This document shows positions 37,386-46,593 of a stretch of 64,000 nt of DNA, one piece after another; the stretch's first letter is position 1; every line of letters begins with the position of its first letter. The stretch is from Sphingobacterium chungjuense. GTDB lineage: Bacteria > Bacteroidota > Bacteroidia > Sphingobacteriales > Sphingobacteriaceae. Location: positions 558,001 through 622,000 of the forward strand of contig NZ_WLYS01000001.1 in assembly GCF_011316935.1 (NCBI RefSeq), given 5' to 3'. A program made the translations under genes and the position numbers. The notes under the pieces were generated by a model, which was not told the DNA's origin, did no database searches, and saw only the letters and a list, made by a program, of their open reading frames with translations.

Positions 37386-38157
37386 ATACTCTTACGTAAT
37401 CTACAACGAAATTGGTCGGTCTGAATCCAAAATCTCTTTTAAAAGCATTTCTGTCACTAATTTCACAACTCAAAATAATATATTGATCCATATGTGAAAT
37501 AGGCTCGCTCACCTCCCAAACAAGTCGACTATCTACGAAAAATCGGTAATACTCAGGTGTCCATTCTAAAGCATAGACATGGTATTGACCATTATCTAAC
37601 CTAACATCTGATCTGGTTTCTGCAGACCTTGATTGTTGATTCGCTCCATACCCATTCCAGTGGAGTGCATGGTTTATATTATAAGGATCCCCTCTCACAA
37701 ATTCCATAATATCAATTTCCATCCCGTCTACTATAGGGTTAAGAGTTCTACCCATATCCGGGGATTGTAACCAAAATGCAGCCCAATGTCCCATAGAGAT
37801 AGAATCGACTCGAGCTCTGCATTCGTAATAGCCGAACTTCTGTTGAAATTTTCTTTGCGTTCCAATCATACCTGTAAAAGCCGTATCGTTACGCATAAAG
37901 TTACTAATAACCAGCTCGTTAAGAGTCGTATCAATAAACACTGCCTCGCGAACGTTATAAGCCTGCCTTCTTAAACCCAAGCCTCTGTAAGACCACTTTG
38001 TGGTATCCAAATTAGAACCGTTGAATTCGTCGCTCCAAACCAACTTGTAACCCTCTGGCGGAAGTGACACCAAAGGCTTGCTATCAAGTCCCACCGAATC
38101 CTTTCGGCAAGATGATAGCAGTAAACAAAAAATTGACAGATAAAAAATCAGCTTCAT
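37372..38157 (-). CDS. Glycoside hydrolase family 16 lipoprotein
   Basis: This 261-aa protein is predicted to be a lipoprotein (LLSSC, Cys17) with a single GH16 beta-jelly-roll catalytic domain (about 37-260). The active-site motif E-x-D-x-x-E is intact as GMEIDIMEF (E147 nucleophile, D149, E152 acid/base). WSDEFNGSNLDTTKW (41-55) and a C-terminal VDYVRVYAK strand are also typical. GH16 enzymes cut beta-1,3/1,4-glucans, galactans and related chains or act as transglycosylases. Its overlaps of 14 bp and 4 bp with the flanking glycosyltransferase genes embed it in system 2, so it probably trims, releases or remodels polymer 2. Confidence 0.92.
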   Translation of the reverse strand: MKLIFYLSIFCLLLSSCRKDSVGLDSKPLVSLPPEGYKLVWSDEFNGSNLDTTKWSYRGLGLRRQAYNVREAVFIDTTLNELVISNFMRNDTAFTGMIGTQRKFQQKFGYYECRARVDSISMGHWAAFWLQSPDMGRTLNPIVDGMEIDIMEFVRGDPYNINHALHWNGYGANQQSRSAETRSDVRLDNGQYHVYALEWTPEYYRFFVDSRLVWEVSEPISHMDQYIILSCEISDRNAFKRDFGFRPTNFVVDYVRVYAKQ

Positions 38158-39080
38158 TTTACACGATAAACATTAAATAAGGAATTAAATACGCGCTTAG
38201 GATGTCGAAATAAGCGATTGAACATTTGACCAACTTCACCTCCTCCTCCTTTGCTAATATAATTAACTATCCTAAATATAGCTGTAATGTATTTTTTATC
38301 TAATATACTCAAATGAAAATCACATCGAGCAACTAAGCGCTTATAGGCATAAGAGTTTTCCCGAAATCGACTATCTAATAAACGACTTTTTGCCGACTTA
38401 CGCATTACTTTGAAGTGCTGGTAAGTCGCTGGAATAACGTTTTTGTTGGTCGAAATCCCACCAGTATGTATACGGTAGTAGTACAATACGTCATCAACAA
38501 AGTTGATAGTCCCCTCCTGGTCCATCAAATAATACAAATCCTGATCAACCGCTTTGGTAAACTCTGGTGAAATACCCGCTGTTTTGCGATAAAGATCGTT
38601 TCTGTACACTGCAAAATGTGTTACCCCACCTCCATCGTATAGTAAATACGACCCGAGATTGGATACATCTTTAGAGTTTGGATCTACTTCTACTGGATTT
38701 AGTTGATCATCACAAAACACATCTTTCGAATTGATCATAGCGGAGTCAGGATATTTTGCAAAAGCTTCAAGCATTGTTGAAAGTGCATGAGGAACTAGTG
38801 CGTCATCTGGATCTAAAAAACCACAATACGTTCCTGAAGACTCTTCAGCACAGCGCATTTTGGTATAACCGCATCCTCTATTTTCTTCGTTTACAAATAC
38901 TTTAATTCTTTCGTCAACAAGAAGGGGTTGTAATATTTTCAAAGAATCGTCCGTAGAACAATCGTCTACAATAATTAATTCCCAATTGGTATAGGTTTGG
39001 TTAAGTACACTATCAATTGCCTCGCGGATATAATGGCCATTATTGTAGTTTGCCATTAGGATGGATATTTTGTTCTTCAT
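38154..39080 (-). CDS. Glycosyltransferase family 2
   Basis: This 308-aa GT-A enzyme begins with ISILMANYNNGHYIREAIDS (5-24), then IIVDDCSTDDSLKIL (36-50), CGFLDPDDALVPHAL with the D-x-D donor motif (about 87-101) and FTKAVDQDLYYLMDQ near residue 195, the ED/DQD catalytic region. All match the family 2 fold. Its stop overlaps the GH16 start by 4 bp. Substrate is unknown. Confidence 0.92.
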   Translation of the reverse strand: MKNKISILMANYNNGHYIREAIDSVLNQTYTNWELIIVDDCSTDDSLKILQPLLVDERIKVFVNEENRGCGYTKMRCAEESSGTYCGFLDPDDALVPHALSTMLEAFAKYPDSAMINSKDVFCDDQLNPVEVDPNSKDVSNLGSYLLYDGGGVTHFAVYRNDLYRKTAGISPEFTKAVDQDLYYLMDQEGTINFVDDVLYYYRIHTGGISTNKNVIPATYQHFKVMRKSAKSRLLDSRFRENSYAYKRLVARCDFHLSILDKKYITAIFRIVNYISKGGGGEVGQMFNRLFRHPKRVFNSLFNVYRVK

Positions 39081-39103
39081 ATACTTTACTCCGATTTTTG
39101 ATC

Positions 39104-40279
39104 TTAATGATCTCCTGTGTAGATCGCTAATAATCGCTTTCCTAAGACTGCGATATTGTAATTCTCCCTTGCGAAGATATGTGATTTTTCTGAAAATGAA
39201 TGGATTTCATCTGGGTTCTCTACAAACCATTTAATCTTCTCGACAAAGGCAACAACATTCCCTTTTGGCAAAACATAACCAGTTTCACCATCCATCAACC
39301 CATATTTTGCACCTCCAGCATCAGAAACCAATACGGGAAGTTTCAAAAATTGTGCTTCCTGAATTACTAAGCCTTGTGTTTCTGCACGTGCGGTTTTCGG
39401 CTCTTCCAAACCTGGCAAAATAAATAGGTGTGCGGCAGACATAAGTTCGAAAACTTTTTCCTGATTTAATGCTCCATAAAGAGTAAAATGCCTTTCCAAA
39501 CCCTGCGCTTCTATTTTGCTTCGTAATTCATATTCTTGGTCACCCGCACCAACAATATGAAGTATAAAATTTTGGACATTTGCAGCAATTAGTTTTTCCG
39601 CGATATCAGGTAGCATTAGACATCCTTTAAAATAAGTTAGCCTGCCACAATAGATTAGATGGAGACAGTCTCCATGTGCATAAGTATTCGGATTTCTACG
39701 AAGGTAATTTGTTAAGAAGTCTGCATCAAATCCAACGGGTAATGCGTGCATTTTTCTTGGGTGGATTCGAAAGCTATCAATGATTTCCTTCATGTATGGT
39801 GTATTATACGTAAATCCATCGAAAGAATCAAATAGAGGCTTATAAGTATCTTTTAACATAGCGACACTTGACGGTAAAATGTCATATCCGTGAAACGTAC
39901 AGATTTTTTTCGACTTACTGAACCAACCATATTTAAGGTACACCTCGTGAAAAAGTAGTGCGTTATCTCCAAAATGGCAATGTACAACATCTATTGATTC
40001 AGACATTGTCAATAAATCTTTATTTTGATATGCTCTATTATCTAAAAATAGCTTCAGAAATCGGCGACGTAGACGCGAAACTAAACTTGTCTTTTGATGC
40101 GCCGGCACCAACCTGGAGTATAAATCATTGCGGTTGAAGAGTGAACTATCAATGGTTTTCCCAATATCAGATGAAAAAATAGTCACCTCATTACCATTAT
40201 CGATCAAGTCGTTGATCTGGTTAGCGATGAAGGTTTCCGAGTACGAAGGAAACTCTGAAAGAACGAAGAGAATACGCAT
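39104..40279 (-). CDS. Glycosyltransferase family 4 (WcaL/AmsK-like)
   Basis: This 391-aa GT-B transferase starts with LFVLSEFPSYSETFIANQIN (4-23), typical of the colanic/amylovoran WcaL-AmsK group. The middle has VVHCHFGDNALLF and CTFHGYDILP; the C-terminal domain has LIYCGRLTYFKGCLMLPDI and ETQGLVIQEAQFLKLPVL, where the donor-site Glu residues sit after PGLEEPKTARAE. It probably adds galactose or a related hexose if the resemblance holds, which is weak inference. It lies 18 bp after the next family 2 transferase gene upstream. Confidence 0.9.
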   Translation of the reverse strand: MRILFVLSEFPSYSETFIANQINDLIDNGNEVTIFSSDIGKTIDSSLFNRNDLYSRLVPAHQKTSLVSRLRRRFLKLFLDNRAYQNKDLLTMSESIDVVHCHFGDNALLFHEVYLKYGWFSKSKKICTFHGYDILPSSVAMLKDTYKPLFDSFDGFTYNTPYMKEIIDSFRIHPRKMHALPVGFDADFLTNYLRRNPNTYAHGDCLHLIYCGRLTYFKGCLMLPDIAEKLIAANVQNFILHIVGAGDQEYELRSKIEAQGLERHFTLYGALNQEKVFELMSAAHLFILPGLEEPKTARAETQGLVIQEAQFLKLPVLVSDAGGAKYGLMDGETGYVLPKGNVVAFVEKIKWFVENPDEIHSFSEKSHIFARENYNIAVLGKRLLAIYTGDH

Positions 40280-40297
40280 ATGACTTTACTTGCAATA

Positions 40298-41203
40298 TTA
40301 TTTCTGAAAAATAGATGTTATGACCGAGATAAATAAAGCGGGCGACCTCTTGCCCATTTTTAAAAATGAGCGATTAAAGAACAAAGCCCTCAGTCTAAAC
40401 AAATCCTGCCACAAATTCACACACTGCTTTAAAGACCATCTAGTGTATAATTTCGAAGTTTTTACACTAAATCTTTCTCTAACTAAAGATATCGCCTCGT
40501 TATATGCGTCATACCTATCTTCGATGTACGCTATTGTCTTGGCCGAATTCGTCAATGATCCTTCTGTGATATGTTGAATATACAGCGTATCCTTTATCGC
40601 ATAAATAGTGTTTGCATGAGAGACAATAGCTAAGGAGAAGATATGATCCTCGTGCGCTACGCGTTCTGTAAATCGTGCCTTAGAGGAGATTGCTAGTGTC
40701 TTTTTAAAAACAAATGTCCAAACTGCTGCAGACCACTGATCGTGCTCCAGTTGTGAGCGAAGAAAAACGTCTGTGTTAGCAAAAGTTTCGGACGTTTCGA
40801 AACGGATCTTCTTTCTATAACCATTAGAATTTTGTAACTTCTGTACAGAACTATAGTATATTACCTCGTGACCATCATCCATACACATCAATAATCGGCT
40901 GACATAGTTTTTGCTAACCGAATCATCAGAATCGATAAAAGCAATATATTCTCCTTTCGCCCTTTCCAAGCCTATCGTCCTAGCTTTCGCTGCACCACTA
41001 TTATCGTAGGAATACAAACGAAAATCCATATTCGGGATCTGGCTGATGATATTTCTAACCACATTCTCAGTGTCATCCGTAGAACCATCATTTATTAGTA
41101 TAACCTCAATGCTCGGGTCATACTGTTCCAGCAGTAACTCCAATAAAGAGGAAATGCGATCTGCACAATTATAACAGGGAATAACAATAGACAACTTCTT
41201 CAT
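40298..41203 (-). CDS. Glycosyltransferase family 2
   Basis: This 301-aa GT-A protein has LSIVIPCYNCADRISSLLEL (4-23), VILINDGSTDDTENV (34-48), IAFIDSDDSVSKNYV (about 91-105) with the donor D-x-D, and VAHEDHIFSLAIV (about 181-193), the catalytic base region. Length is normal. It is separated by 15 bp from the upstream pyruvyltransferase-like gene. Substrate is unknown. Confidence 0.92.
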   Translation of the reverse strand: MKKLSIVIPCYNCADRISSLLELLLEQYDPSIEVILINDGSTDDTENVVRNIISQIPNMDFRLYSYDNSGAAKARTIGLERAKGEYIAFIDSDDSVSKNYVSRLLMCMDDGHEVIYYSSVQKLQNSNGYRKKIRFETSETFANTDVFLRSQLEHDQWSAAVWTFVFKKTLAISSKARFTERVAHEDHIFSLAIVSHANTIYAIKDTLYIQHITEGSLTNSAKTIAYIEDRYDAYNEAISLVRERFSVKTSKLYTRWSLKQCVNLWQDLFRLRALFFNRSFLKMGKRSPALFISVITSIFQK

Positions 41204-41218
41204 AAGCGCATTAATAAT

Positions 41219-42361
41219 TTAATTTAATGCGTTTTCTAAAAATGATTTGCTGTTGATCCGGTACTCGTTGAGCAAGTAATTCACACGTTCCCAGTTTATT
41301 GGTGTGTTCATCAATTTGTCATTGAGCATACTCGAATCTATAATTAATCGGTCTTCGAGCTCAAACATTTTTAATAAAGATGTAAAACGAGTTAGCCCTC
41401 TTTTTGGATTTCCATAGATTACGAAGGGCTTATTGAATATGATGGCAAATGCGCAGGCATGGAATGAATCGGCAACTACGAAAGATGCCTCATAAAAGCC
41501 TTTTACCCATTCCTCTGTATGCGGTGCCACACGATTTTTTAGAGGTATTGATTTGTTTTCTATCTCACTATTTACACGTGACACTTCCAAATTATACCTC
41601 TCTGCGATATGGTTTATTACACGAGTTTTGTCTGCATTCTCGTCCAAGACGTACACTAACAATTTCTTGCCGAGTTTATCCGTATCTGAGGGAGTGAATA
41701 ATTTTGTGTAATAACTTTCTTCTATAAGCATCGTAGGATCTAAAACATGTGTGGCCGGTGTACTAAATTTATCTTGACATAATATGACTCCTGAATCTTC
41801 TCGTACACCAACATAATTAAACTTTTGTAATAGACCGGCACACCCGATGGTTTCCTGATTACTGAATGTCCATTCATCCGTTCCGAACGAGGCGGCATAG
41901 GCAATACGTCTTGTACTAGATTCCCTTGATAAAAAACCTAAGAAATAATCAAAAATATTAGGAGTATAACGTGGACGCCAGACCTGATCACTACCAACGA
42001 TTATTGCGTCGAATTGGTAATTTTCGATATTGCGATGCAGCATTAAAGAGGAATAAAACGCTTTAGTTTTTGGCTGAACATATTTATCCAAAAAAAACTT
42101 AGTCCGCTTTCCCAAAATTTTTAATTGCTGTTCTTCGGCATATTCCTTAAACAATTCAATCCCTGGCCTACGTAAAATGTATTTCCCTACGAATCGCTTT
42201 ATCACCGTAATCGGAAAGTCTTTAATAGCTATTCTATCTTTTTTTCGATCTATGAGGTAGACTTCATGACCTAGTTCTTTCAAGATAGACATTAATGCAT
42301 ACGCCTGCAGGTTACCACCATAATTAGTGTGTAGAGGTAGTGTAAGTATTCCTATTTTCAT
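41219..42361 (-). CDS. Polysaccharide pyruvyltransferase-family protein
   Basis: This 380-aa protein shows the full-length PS_pyruv_trans pattern: GILTLPLHTNYGGNLQAYAL (3-22), IIVGSDQVWRPRYTPN (about 119-134), IAYAASFGTDEW, GVREDSG (about 190-196) and VADSFHACAFAIIFNKPFVIYG (about 297-318). This longer subtype is usually encoded beside an F420-dehydrogenase-beta-like protein, as here, 24 bp upstream. It may attach pyruvate from PEP to polymer 2 or act as a GT-B transferase; the exact reaction of the subtype is not established. Confidence 0.85.
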   Translation of the reverse strand: MKIGILTLPLHTNYGGNLQAYALMSILKELGHEVYLIDRKKDRIAIKDFPITVIKRFVGKYILRRPGIELFKEYAEEQQLKILGKRTKFFLDKYVQPKTKAFYSSLMLHRNIENYQFDAIIVGSDQVWRPRYTPNIFDYFLGFLSRESSTRRIAYAASFGTDEWTFSNQETIGCAGLLQKFNYVGVREDSGVILCQDKFSTPATHVLDPTMLIEESYYTKLFTPSDTDKLGKKLLVYVLDENADKTRVINHIAERYNLEVSRVNSEIENKSIPLKNRVAPHTEEWVKGFYEASFVVADSFHACAFAIIFNKPFVIYGNPKRGLTRFTSLLKMFELEDRLIIDSSMLNDKLMNTPINWERVNYLLNEYRINSKSFLENALN

Positions 42362-42385
42362 TTATTAGGGTATAAAACGTAAATA

Positions 42386-43699
42386 TTATGATCTCAACTT
42401 GTGGTAAACTCTTGTAAAAAGAGCTAATATTTTGAGATCGATAGACATTTTCTCTTTAAACTTACCAAAAAATGGATAGCGTCTCCAGTGTTTAATACTG
42501 TTTTTTCGAACTCTCATTCGTTGTATTTGCACAGTTAAATATGGAAGCGAGATTTTAGTTAACACTCTATCTCTGATTCTTGGAACCATCATTCTCTTCA
42601 ACTTCCTAATTCGGATTCTAAAATTTATAGCATCTTGTCGATGTAAAAAACTTGGTTTTTGGGATCTAATTATTGCATCTTCCGTGACCGAATCGATGAC
42701 AAGGGCCTGGTTGAGGATACCTTGTTGTATTATAGATTCTGCCAATCGACTTCTCGTAATGACGATACTATTGCCCATCCCATCAGACCTGTATTCCGGA
42801 AGCCAAGCATCTCCCAAAGATATATCTGCCAATTCTGTTGTTACATCAGAACAAAAATCACAAGCATTAGATTTAAAAAGGCCTGTTCCCCACATATCGC
42901 CAACTTTAGACATCTTCATGGTCTTAAAATTCTCGTCGCGATCAAAAGCGCCAAAAGAATAATCAGACGATAAGCTATTAGGATCCTTTATTCTGTATTC
43001 TTGACTGTGATACTTCCCGCTTACACCTGCACCTTGCGCCAGAAAATCACTAAAAAACCGGCTTTTCCATCCTCCGCATATAATCCCTACCAAGAATGGA
43101 ATCTTATGCTTATAATGAGGATGGTAGAACTGCTTAAGTCTAATAGCTTTAAGGAAACAAGCGACACCAGAGATCGCAACAGTTCCTTCCAGGTTGTCTA
43201 TGACTGTGAAACAATGTTCTAAGGTAACTGGAATATAACGAGTTTTAGATGTTTGTTTTATATCGTATTCCCCGCTGTATAATCCATATTCGTAACTACC
43301 ATCAAACTCTCTTACTATAAACAAATGGTCTACTATTTTGCGCTTTAAAAGATCTGAAAATACATATGTAGCAATACCTCCCGATGATGAATCCGTTCTA
43401 TAATCTATGCTGTATCCAATATAAGTATTCTCATAGCGCCCTAACTTCTCATCGAATTTCTGTGCCTCAGCAAGAAATTGACTCCCTAATTTATCCTCGT
43501 CCGAAACTTCCAGCTGAGGGTCTGGATTGAACGGACACACCTTCACTGCATCATAGGTGTCGCTCCACTTTCCTGACTTCAAAACTGGTAAAAGAAATCC
43601 ATTTTCGTCCCACTGCATTTCCAATCGGCCAGTAGACTCTGAAGTACATACGCCGCAGCCAGTACACAGGTCGCTTTTAACGATATCTGAGATATTCAT
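42386..43699 (-). CDS. Coenzyme F420 hydrogenase/dehydrogenase beta-subunit-like iron-sulfur protein
   Basis: This 437-aa protein has an N-terminal ferredoxin-like cluster (C12-x2-C15-x2-C18 and C55-P), a beta-subunit N-terminal domain, and a C-terminal domain with SSGGIATYVFSDLL (about 105-118), VGIICGGWKSRFF and CDFCSDVTTELADISLGDAW (about 277-296) carrying further cluster cysteines. Members of this family in polysaccharide loci are called WcaK-partner or YfgK-like proteins; their reaction is not established. F420 itself is not expected in Bacteroidota, so a flavin is the likely cofactor. Pairing with the downstream pyruvyltransferase-like gene is conserved in many polymer clusters. Confidence 0.85.
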   Translation of the reverse strand: MNISDIVKSDLCTGCGVCTSESTGRLEMQWDENGFLLPVLKSGKWSDTYDAVKVCPFNPDPQLEVSDEDKLGSQFLAEAQKFDEKLGRYENTYIGYSIDYRTDSSSGGIATYVFSDLLKRKIVDHLFIVREFDGSYEYGLYSGEYDIKQTSKTRYIPVTLEHCFTVIDNLEGTVAISGVACFLKAIRLKQFYHPHYKHKIPFLVGIICGGWKSRFFSDFLAQGAGVSGKYHSQEYRIKDPNSLSSDYSFGAFDRDENFKTMKMSKVGDMWGTGLFKSNACDFCSDVTTELADISLGDAWLPEYRSDGMGNSIVITRSRLAESIIQQGILNQALVIDSVTEDAIIRSQKPSFLHRQDAINFRIRIRKLKRMMVPRIRDRVLTKISLPYLTVQIQRMRVRKNSIKHWRRYPFFGKFKEKMSIDLKILALFTRVYHKLRS

Positions 43700-43858
43700 A
43701 TTTTTCCAATAATTTTCTTCATCATATTTGCCAATGCACCGTTAGGGGTATAACATTCGTAATCTTGACGACACGCTTACAAATACCCTATCTTTCAGTT
43801 AGCTATGAAATAGGCCTTATCTTATGACCGTTCGATGCCTGACGTTGCTACGTAAAAC

Positions 43859-43866
43859 CAAAGATA
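43859..43866 (-). promoter_or_regulatory. Isolated -7-like promoter element upstream of 42.4-43.7 kb
   Basis: The minus strand reads TATCTTTG here, an exact TAnnTTTG match, 160 bp before the F420-dehydrogenase-like start and in a 230-bp gap. No -33 TTTG is found 17-21 bp upstream. It may be an internal promoter in system 2, or chance. Confidence 0.25.
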
Positions 43867-43929
43867 GACACCACTGTAACTTATGTTATAATAAGGATAC
43901 AACCAATCAAACCCTTAAGACTAAAAAAC

Positions 43930-45453
43930 TCATTTAGCAATTTTATCCATCACGAATTTGTAAATCATACTCCGCTCTGCTTTTGAACACCCAATAAAAT
44001 AAAATACTATAAGAACGTATATTAAAATTATGCCCGTAATTTTAATCAGATCGAAAAACCCAGTAGGCACACCGTATTGTGAATATAACAATACTATCCC
44101 AGCTGCAGAACATGTGGTAGCTAGTATTACAGGAAGCATAACCCTAATAAAAAAAATCGCGACACTGAAACGAATCAATTTTGTCAAAAACAGAAGTCTT
44201 AAAAAAAGCATGATGATTGATAATATTATAGCTACATAGAGAAACATAACAGGCTCACCAGTCCAGCAAAACAACAGGTAACTTAAAGGAAGGTTAAGCA
44301 TCATGGTTCCCCCCAGAGCAATCTGATACCACTTGATTTTGCCACCGGCCAACGCGCCACTTGTTAAAGGTCCCGAAAGACTCTCTAATAGAATATTAAC
44401 CAACGAAAAAAACACAAATACTCCGGAATACGGAGGTGGGCTATCAAGCCACCACGCGAGAATATAGTCAATACTATATAATAAAGGTGCAATAATCAAA
44501 GCCATTAAAAAAAAAGAGAACTTTGAGCCCTGTAATACCAAATTGTGCATTCTCTTTAAATCTTCTGCTGCATAAGATTTATATATCTGTGGGTTTATGG
44601 CCATTTGAAAATTACTTACAAAAGACTGTACAGCAACCTGCACCTGTAACATTACGCCGTAAGAGGCATTGACCGTTGTACCAAAGAAGATATTCAGCAA
44701 GACGTTAGCACCCTGTCCTTTAGCAACCGCTGCAATATTACCAATAAGATTCCAGCTAGAGTAGCTCATCATGTTCTTATAAATGCTTTTATCTCTCTGA
44801 ATTTCGAAATTACTCTCCGGAAATTGTTTCCTTGAGTAAAGCACGTAAATAGCTGATAGAATAAAATTCATCACGAAAATCATCACAGCGAAGCTAATAA
44901 GCTTATCGAACATCGAATGGTATAGCAGGAAGACAATTGAGATTCTCAGCAATGCCTCTAATATGCTTATGCCTGCAAAAACATTCATCCTCTCATGTGC
45001 AATGATCATGGCATGATACGGTACTTGAATAATGCCGATAATACTGGCCAGAACAGAAAGTTGATACACAATATTTATCACCCCCATTCGATCGGAAGGG
45101 AGATTTAATTTTTCATTTACAAACCATAGTCCCAAAGTTTCCGCAAATAGCAATACTATCGCTGCTATACCTATGTGGACGAGCAAAGAAACATTAAAAA
45201 CTTTATGAAGTTTAGCACTATCTTTCTCCCCAATAGTAATTGCTAAAAATCGCTGTGTCGCGGAAGACATCGCTGAGTTGAAGAAGCTAAAGAGTGTAAT
45301 CACTCCACCTACAACACTATAAATACCAAAGTTTTCAATCCCTAAAGCACCTAATACGATTCGCGAGGTATAGAGACTAAGTCCCATATTAAGGAACATC
45401 CTCACATATAAAAACAGCGTATTTTTAGCTATTCTACTGTTATTACTTGCCAA
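43930..45453 (-). CDS. Wzx-type polysaccharide flippase (MOP superfamily), system 2
   Basis: This 507-aa integral membrane protein has about 14 hydrophobic spans. IAKNTLFLYVRMFLNMGLSL (8-27) and LGIENFGIYSVVGGVI are typical of the RfbX/TuaB branch, different from the system 1 flippase at 7.6-9.0 kb. It would translocate lipid-linked repeat units to the periplasm. It lies 66 bp after the Wzz-like gene and 230 bp before the next system 2 gene, the widest gap inside the system. Confidence 0.88.
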   Translation of the reverse strand: MASNNSRIAKNTLFLYVRMFLNMGLSLYTSRIVLGALGIENFGIYSVVGGVITLFSFFNSAMSSATQRFLAITIGEKDSAKLHKVFNVSLLVHIGIAAIVLLFAETLGLWFVNEKLNLPSDRMGVINIVYQLSVLASIIGIIQVPYHAMIIAHERMNVFAGISILEALLRISIVFLLYHSMFDKLISFAVMIFVMNFILSAIYVLYSRKQFPESNFEIQRDKSIYKNMMSYSSWNLIGNIAAVAKGQGANVLLNIFFGTTVNASYGVMLQVQVAVQSFVSNFQMAINPQIYKSYAAEDLKRMHNLVLQGSKFSFFLMALIIAPLLYSIDYILAWWLDSPPPYSGVFVFFSLVNILLESLSGPLTSGALAGGKIKWYQIALGGTMMLNLPLSYLLFCWTGEPVMFLYVAIILSIIMLFLRLLFLTKLIRFSVAIFFIRVMLPVILATTCSAAGIVLLYSQYGVPTGFFDLIKITGIILIYVLIVFYFIGCSKAERSMIYKFVMDKIAK

Positions 45454-45519
45454 AATCTTTGATGATATTTAAACGTGAGATCATAAATAGTCGATATGCA
45501 CAAAAAATCATAGTATATA

Positions 45520-46581
45520 CTACTTAACAATATGGCTAATGATCTTAATAGTAGATAATACTAGGATGACCAAAAACACGCTCAAAAATGCTCCTCCAAT
45601 GGAGAAAAGCATAATACTAGCACGGTTTATAGGAAGCGGAAACATCACTTCGTCAACAATTTTTATGATTGGTGCTTCCTTACTCAAAGCAATTTTAGCT
45701 TGCTCTAAATTCCGGGTTAATTCCGCTAATACACCTCTACTAGATTCCGTAGATAATTGAGCCTCCTGTAGCGGAATACTCCGAAGAGATTGACGCGTAG
45801 GATTTAAGTTCGGAGTGTGATCTGTTACGCTCTGAGAGGAGGAGATAGATCGAGACATAGCCCTTCGAACAGAGTCAACCTTCAATTGAAGCGTGGCAAT
45901 GTTATCTCTAGAGATCCCCCCCTTTGTTTCCAAATAAAATTCATTTACGTTATTTACTAATTCTTCGTTAAAGCGCTTGGCAAACACTTCATCTTCTGCC
46001 GATACTGTGACATAAATTAAATTAGCCTTTTTATTCAACTTATCTACTTCGATATAGCTGTCGCTTATCTTATCACAAACACGTAAAAGAATGGAGTCTC
46101 GGGTTCTAGATTCTAAACTATCCGGAGCGAGAAAAAACTCTGTGTCAGCAATTTTAACAGCGAGCTCAGGACGCTCCTCTAGACTTTCACGAAAACCCCG
46201 ATTTATCTGATAGAATTTTTGCACGAAAAGCTCAGCAGTATCTATTTTGCGTATCAGTGTCTTACGTAAAATGGATCGGGACTTGTAAAGCTCAAAAAGA
46301 CTTTCGCCTTGGAATAGGCCATCTGCCCCTCCCATTCCGCCAACTGTCATGCCTCCTAATGCCGCCAAACCCGAAGGTCCACCAGTAGAATTACCCTCTA
46401 AAATAAAGGTAGTCGTTGCTGTGTAAAGTACCTCTTTAGATTTAGCTAAAAAATATCCAGCTGCCGTTCCAAGCAAAGCAAAGATTAAGATGATATACCA
46501 TTTAGAAAGAAGATACTTAACGCCTTTCCCAATGTAGATAAATAGATCTTTAAGGGCTATTTCGTCTTGACTTTTTTGCAT
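45520..46581 (-). CDS. Wzz-like chain-length determinant without kinase domain
   Basis: This 353-aa inner-membrane protein has a Wzz domain with span one near 34-51 (WYIILIFALLGTAAGYF), a periplasmic helical region with Leu/Ala/Ser-rich coiled parts (about 170-310) and span two near 326-348. It ends there; Walker motifs and a tyrosine tail are absent. A conserved Pro-rich stretch before span two (VMFPLPINRAS) fits co-polymerases. It serves chain-length control or export coupling in system 2 together with the exporter 12 bp upstream. Any tyrosine kinase control would have to come from the system 1 protein or elsewhere. Confidence 0.9.
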   Translation of the reverse strand: MQKSQDEIALKDLFIYIGKGVKYLLSKWYIILIFALLGTAAGYFLAKSKEVLYTATTTFILEGNSTGGPSGLAALGGMTVGGMGGADGLFQGESLFELYKSRSILRKTLIRKIDTAELFVQKFYQINRGFRESLEERPELAVKIADTEFFLAPDSLESRTRDSILLRVCDKISDSYIEVDKLNKKANLIYVTVSAEDEVFAKRFNEELVNNVNEFYLETKGGISRDNIATLQLKVDSVRRAMSRSISSSQSVTDHTPNLNPTRQSLRSIPLQEAQLSTESSRGVLAELTRNLEQAKIALSKEAPIIKIVDEVMFPLPINRASIMLFSIGGAFLSVFLVILVLSTIKIISHIVK

Positions 46582-46593
46582 AACTACTCTTAA

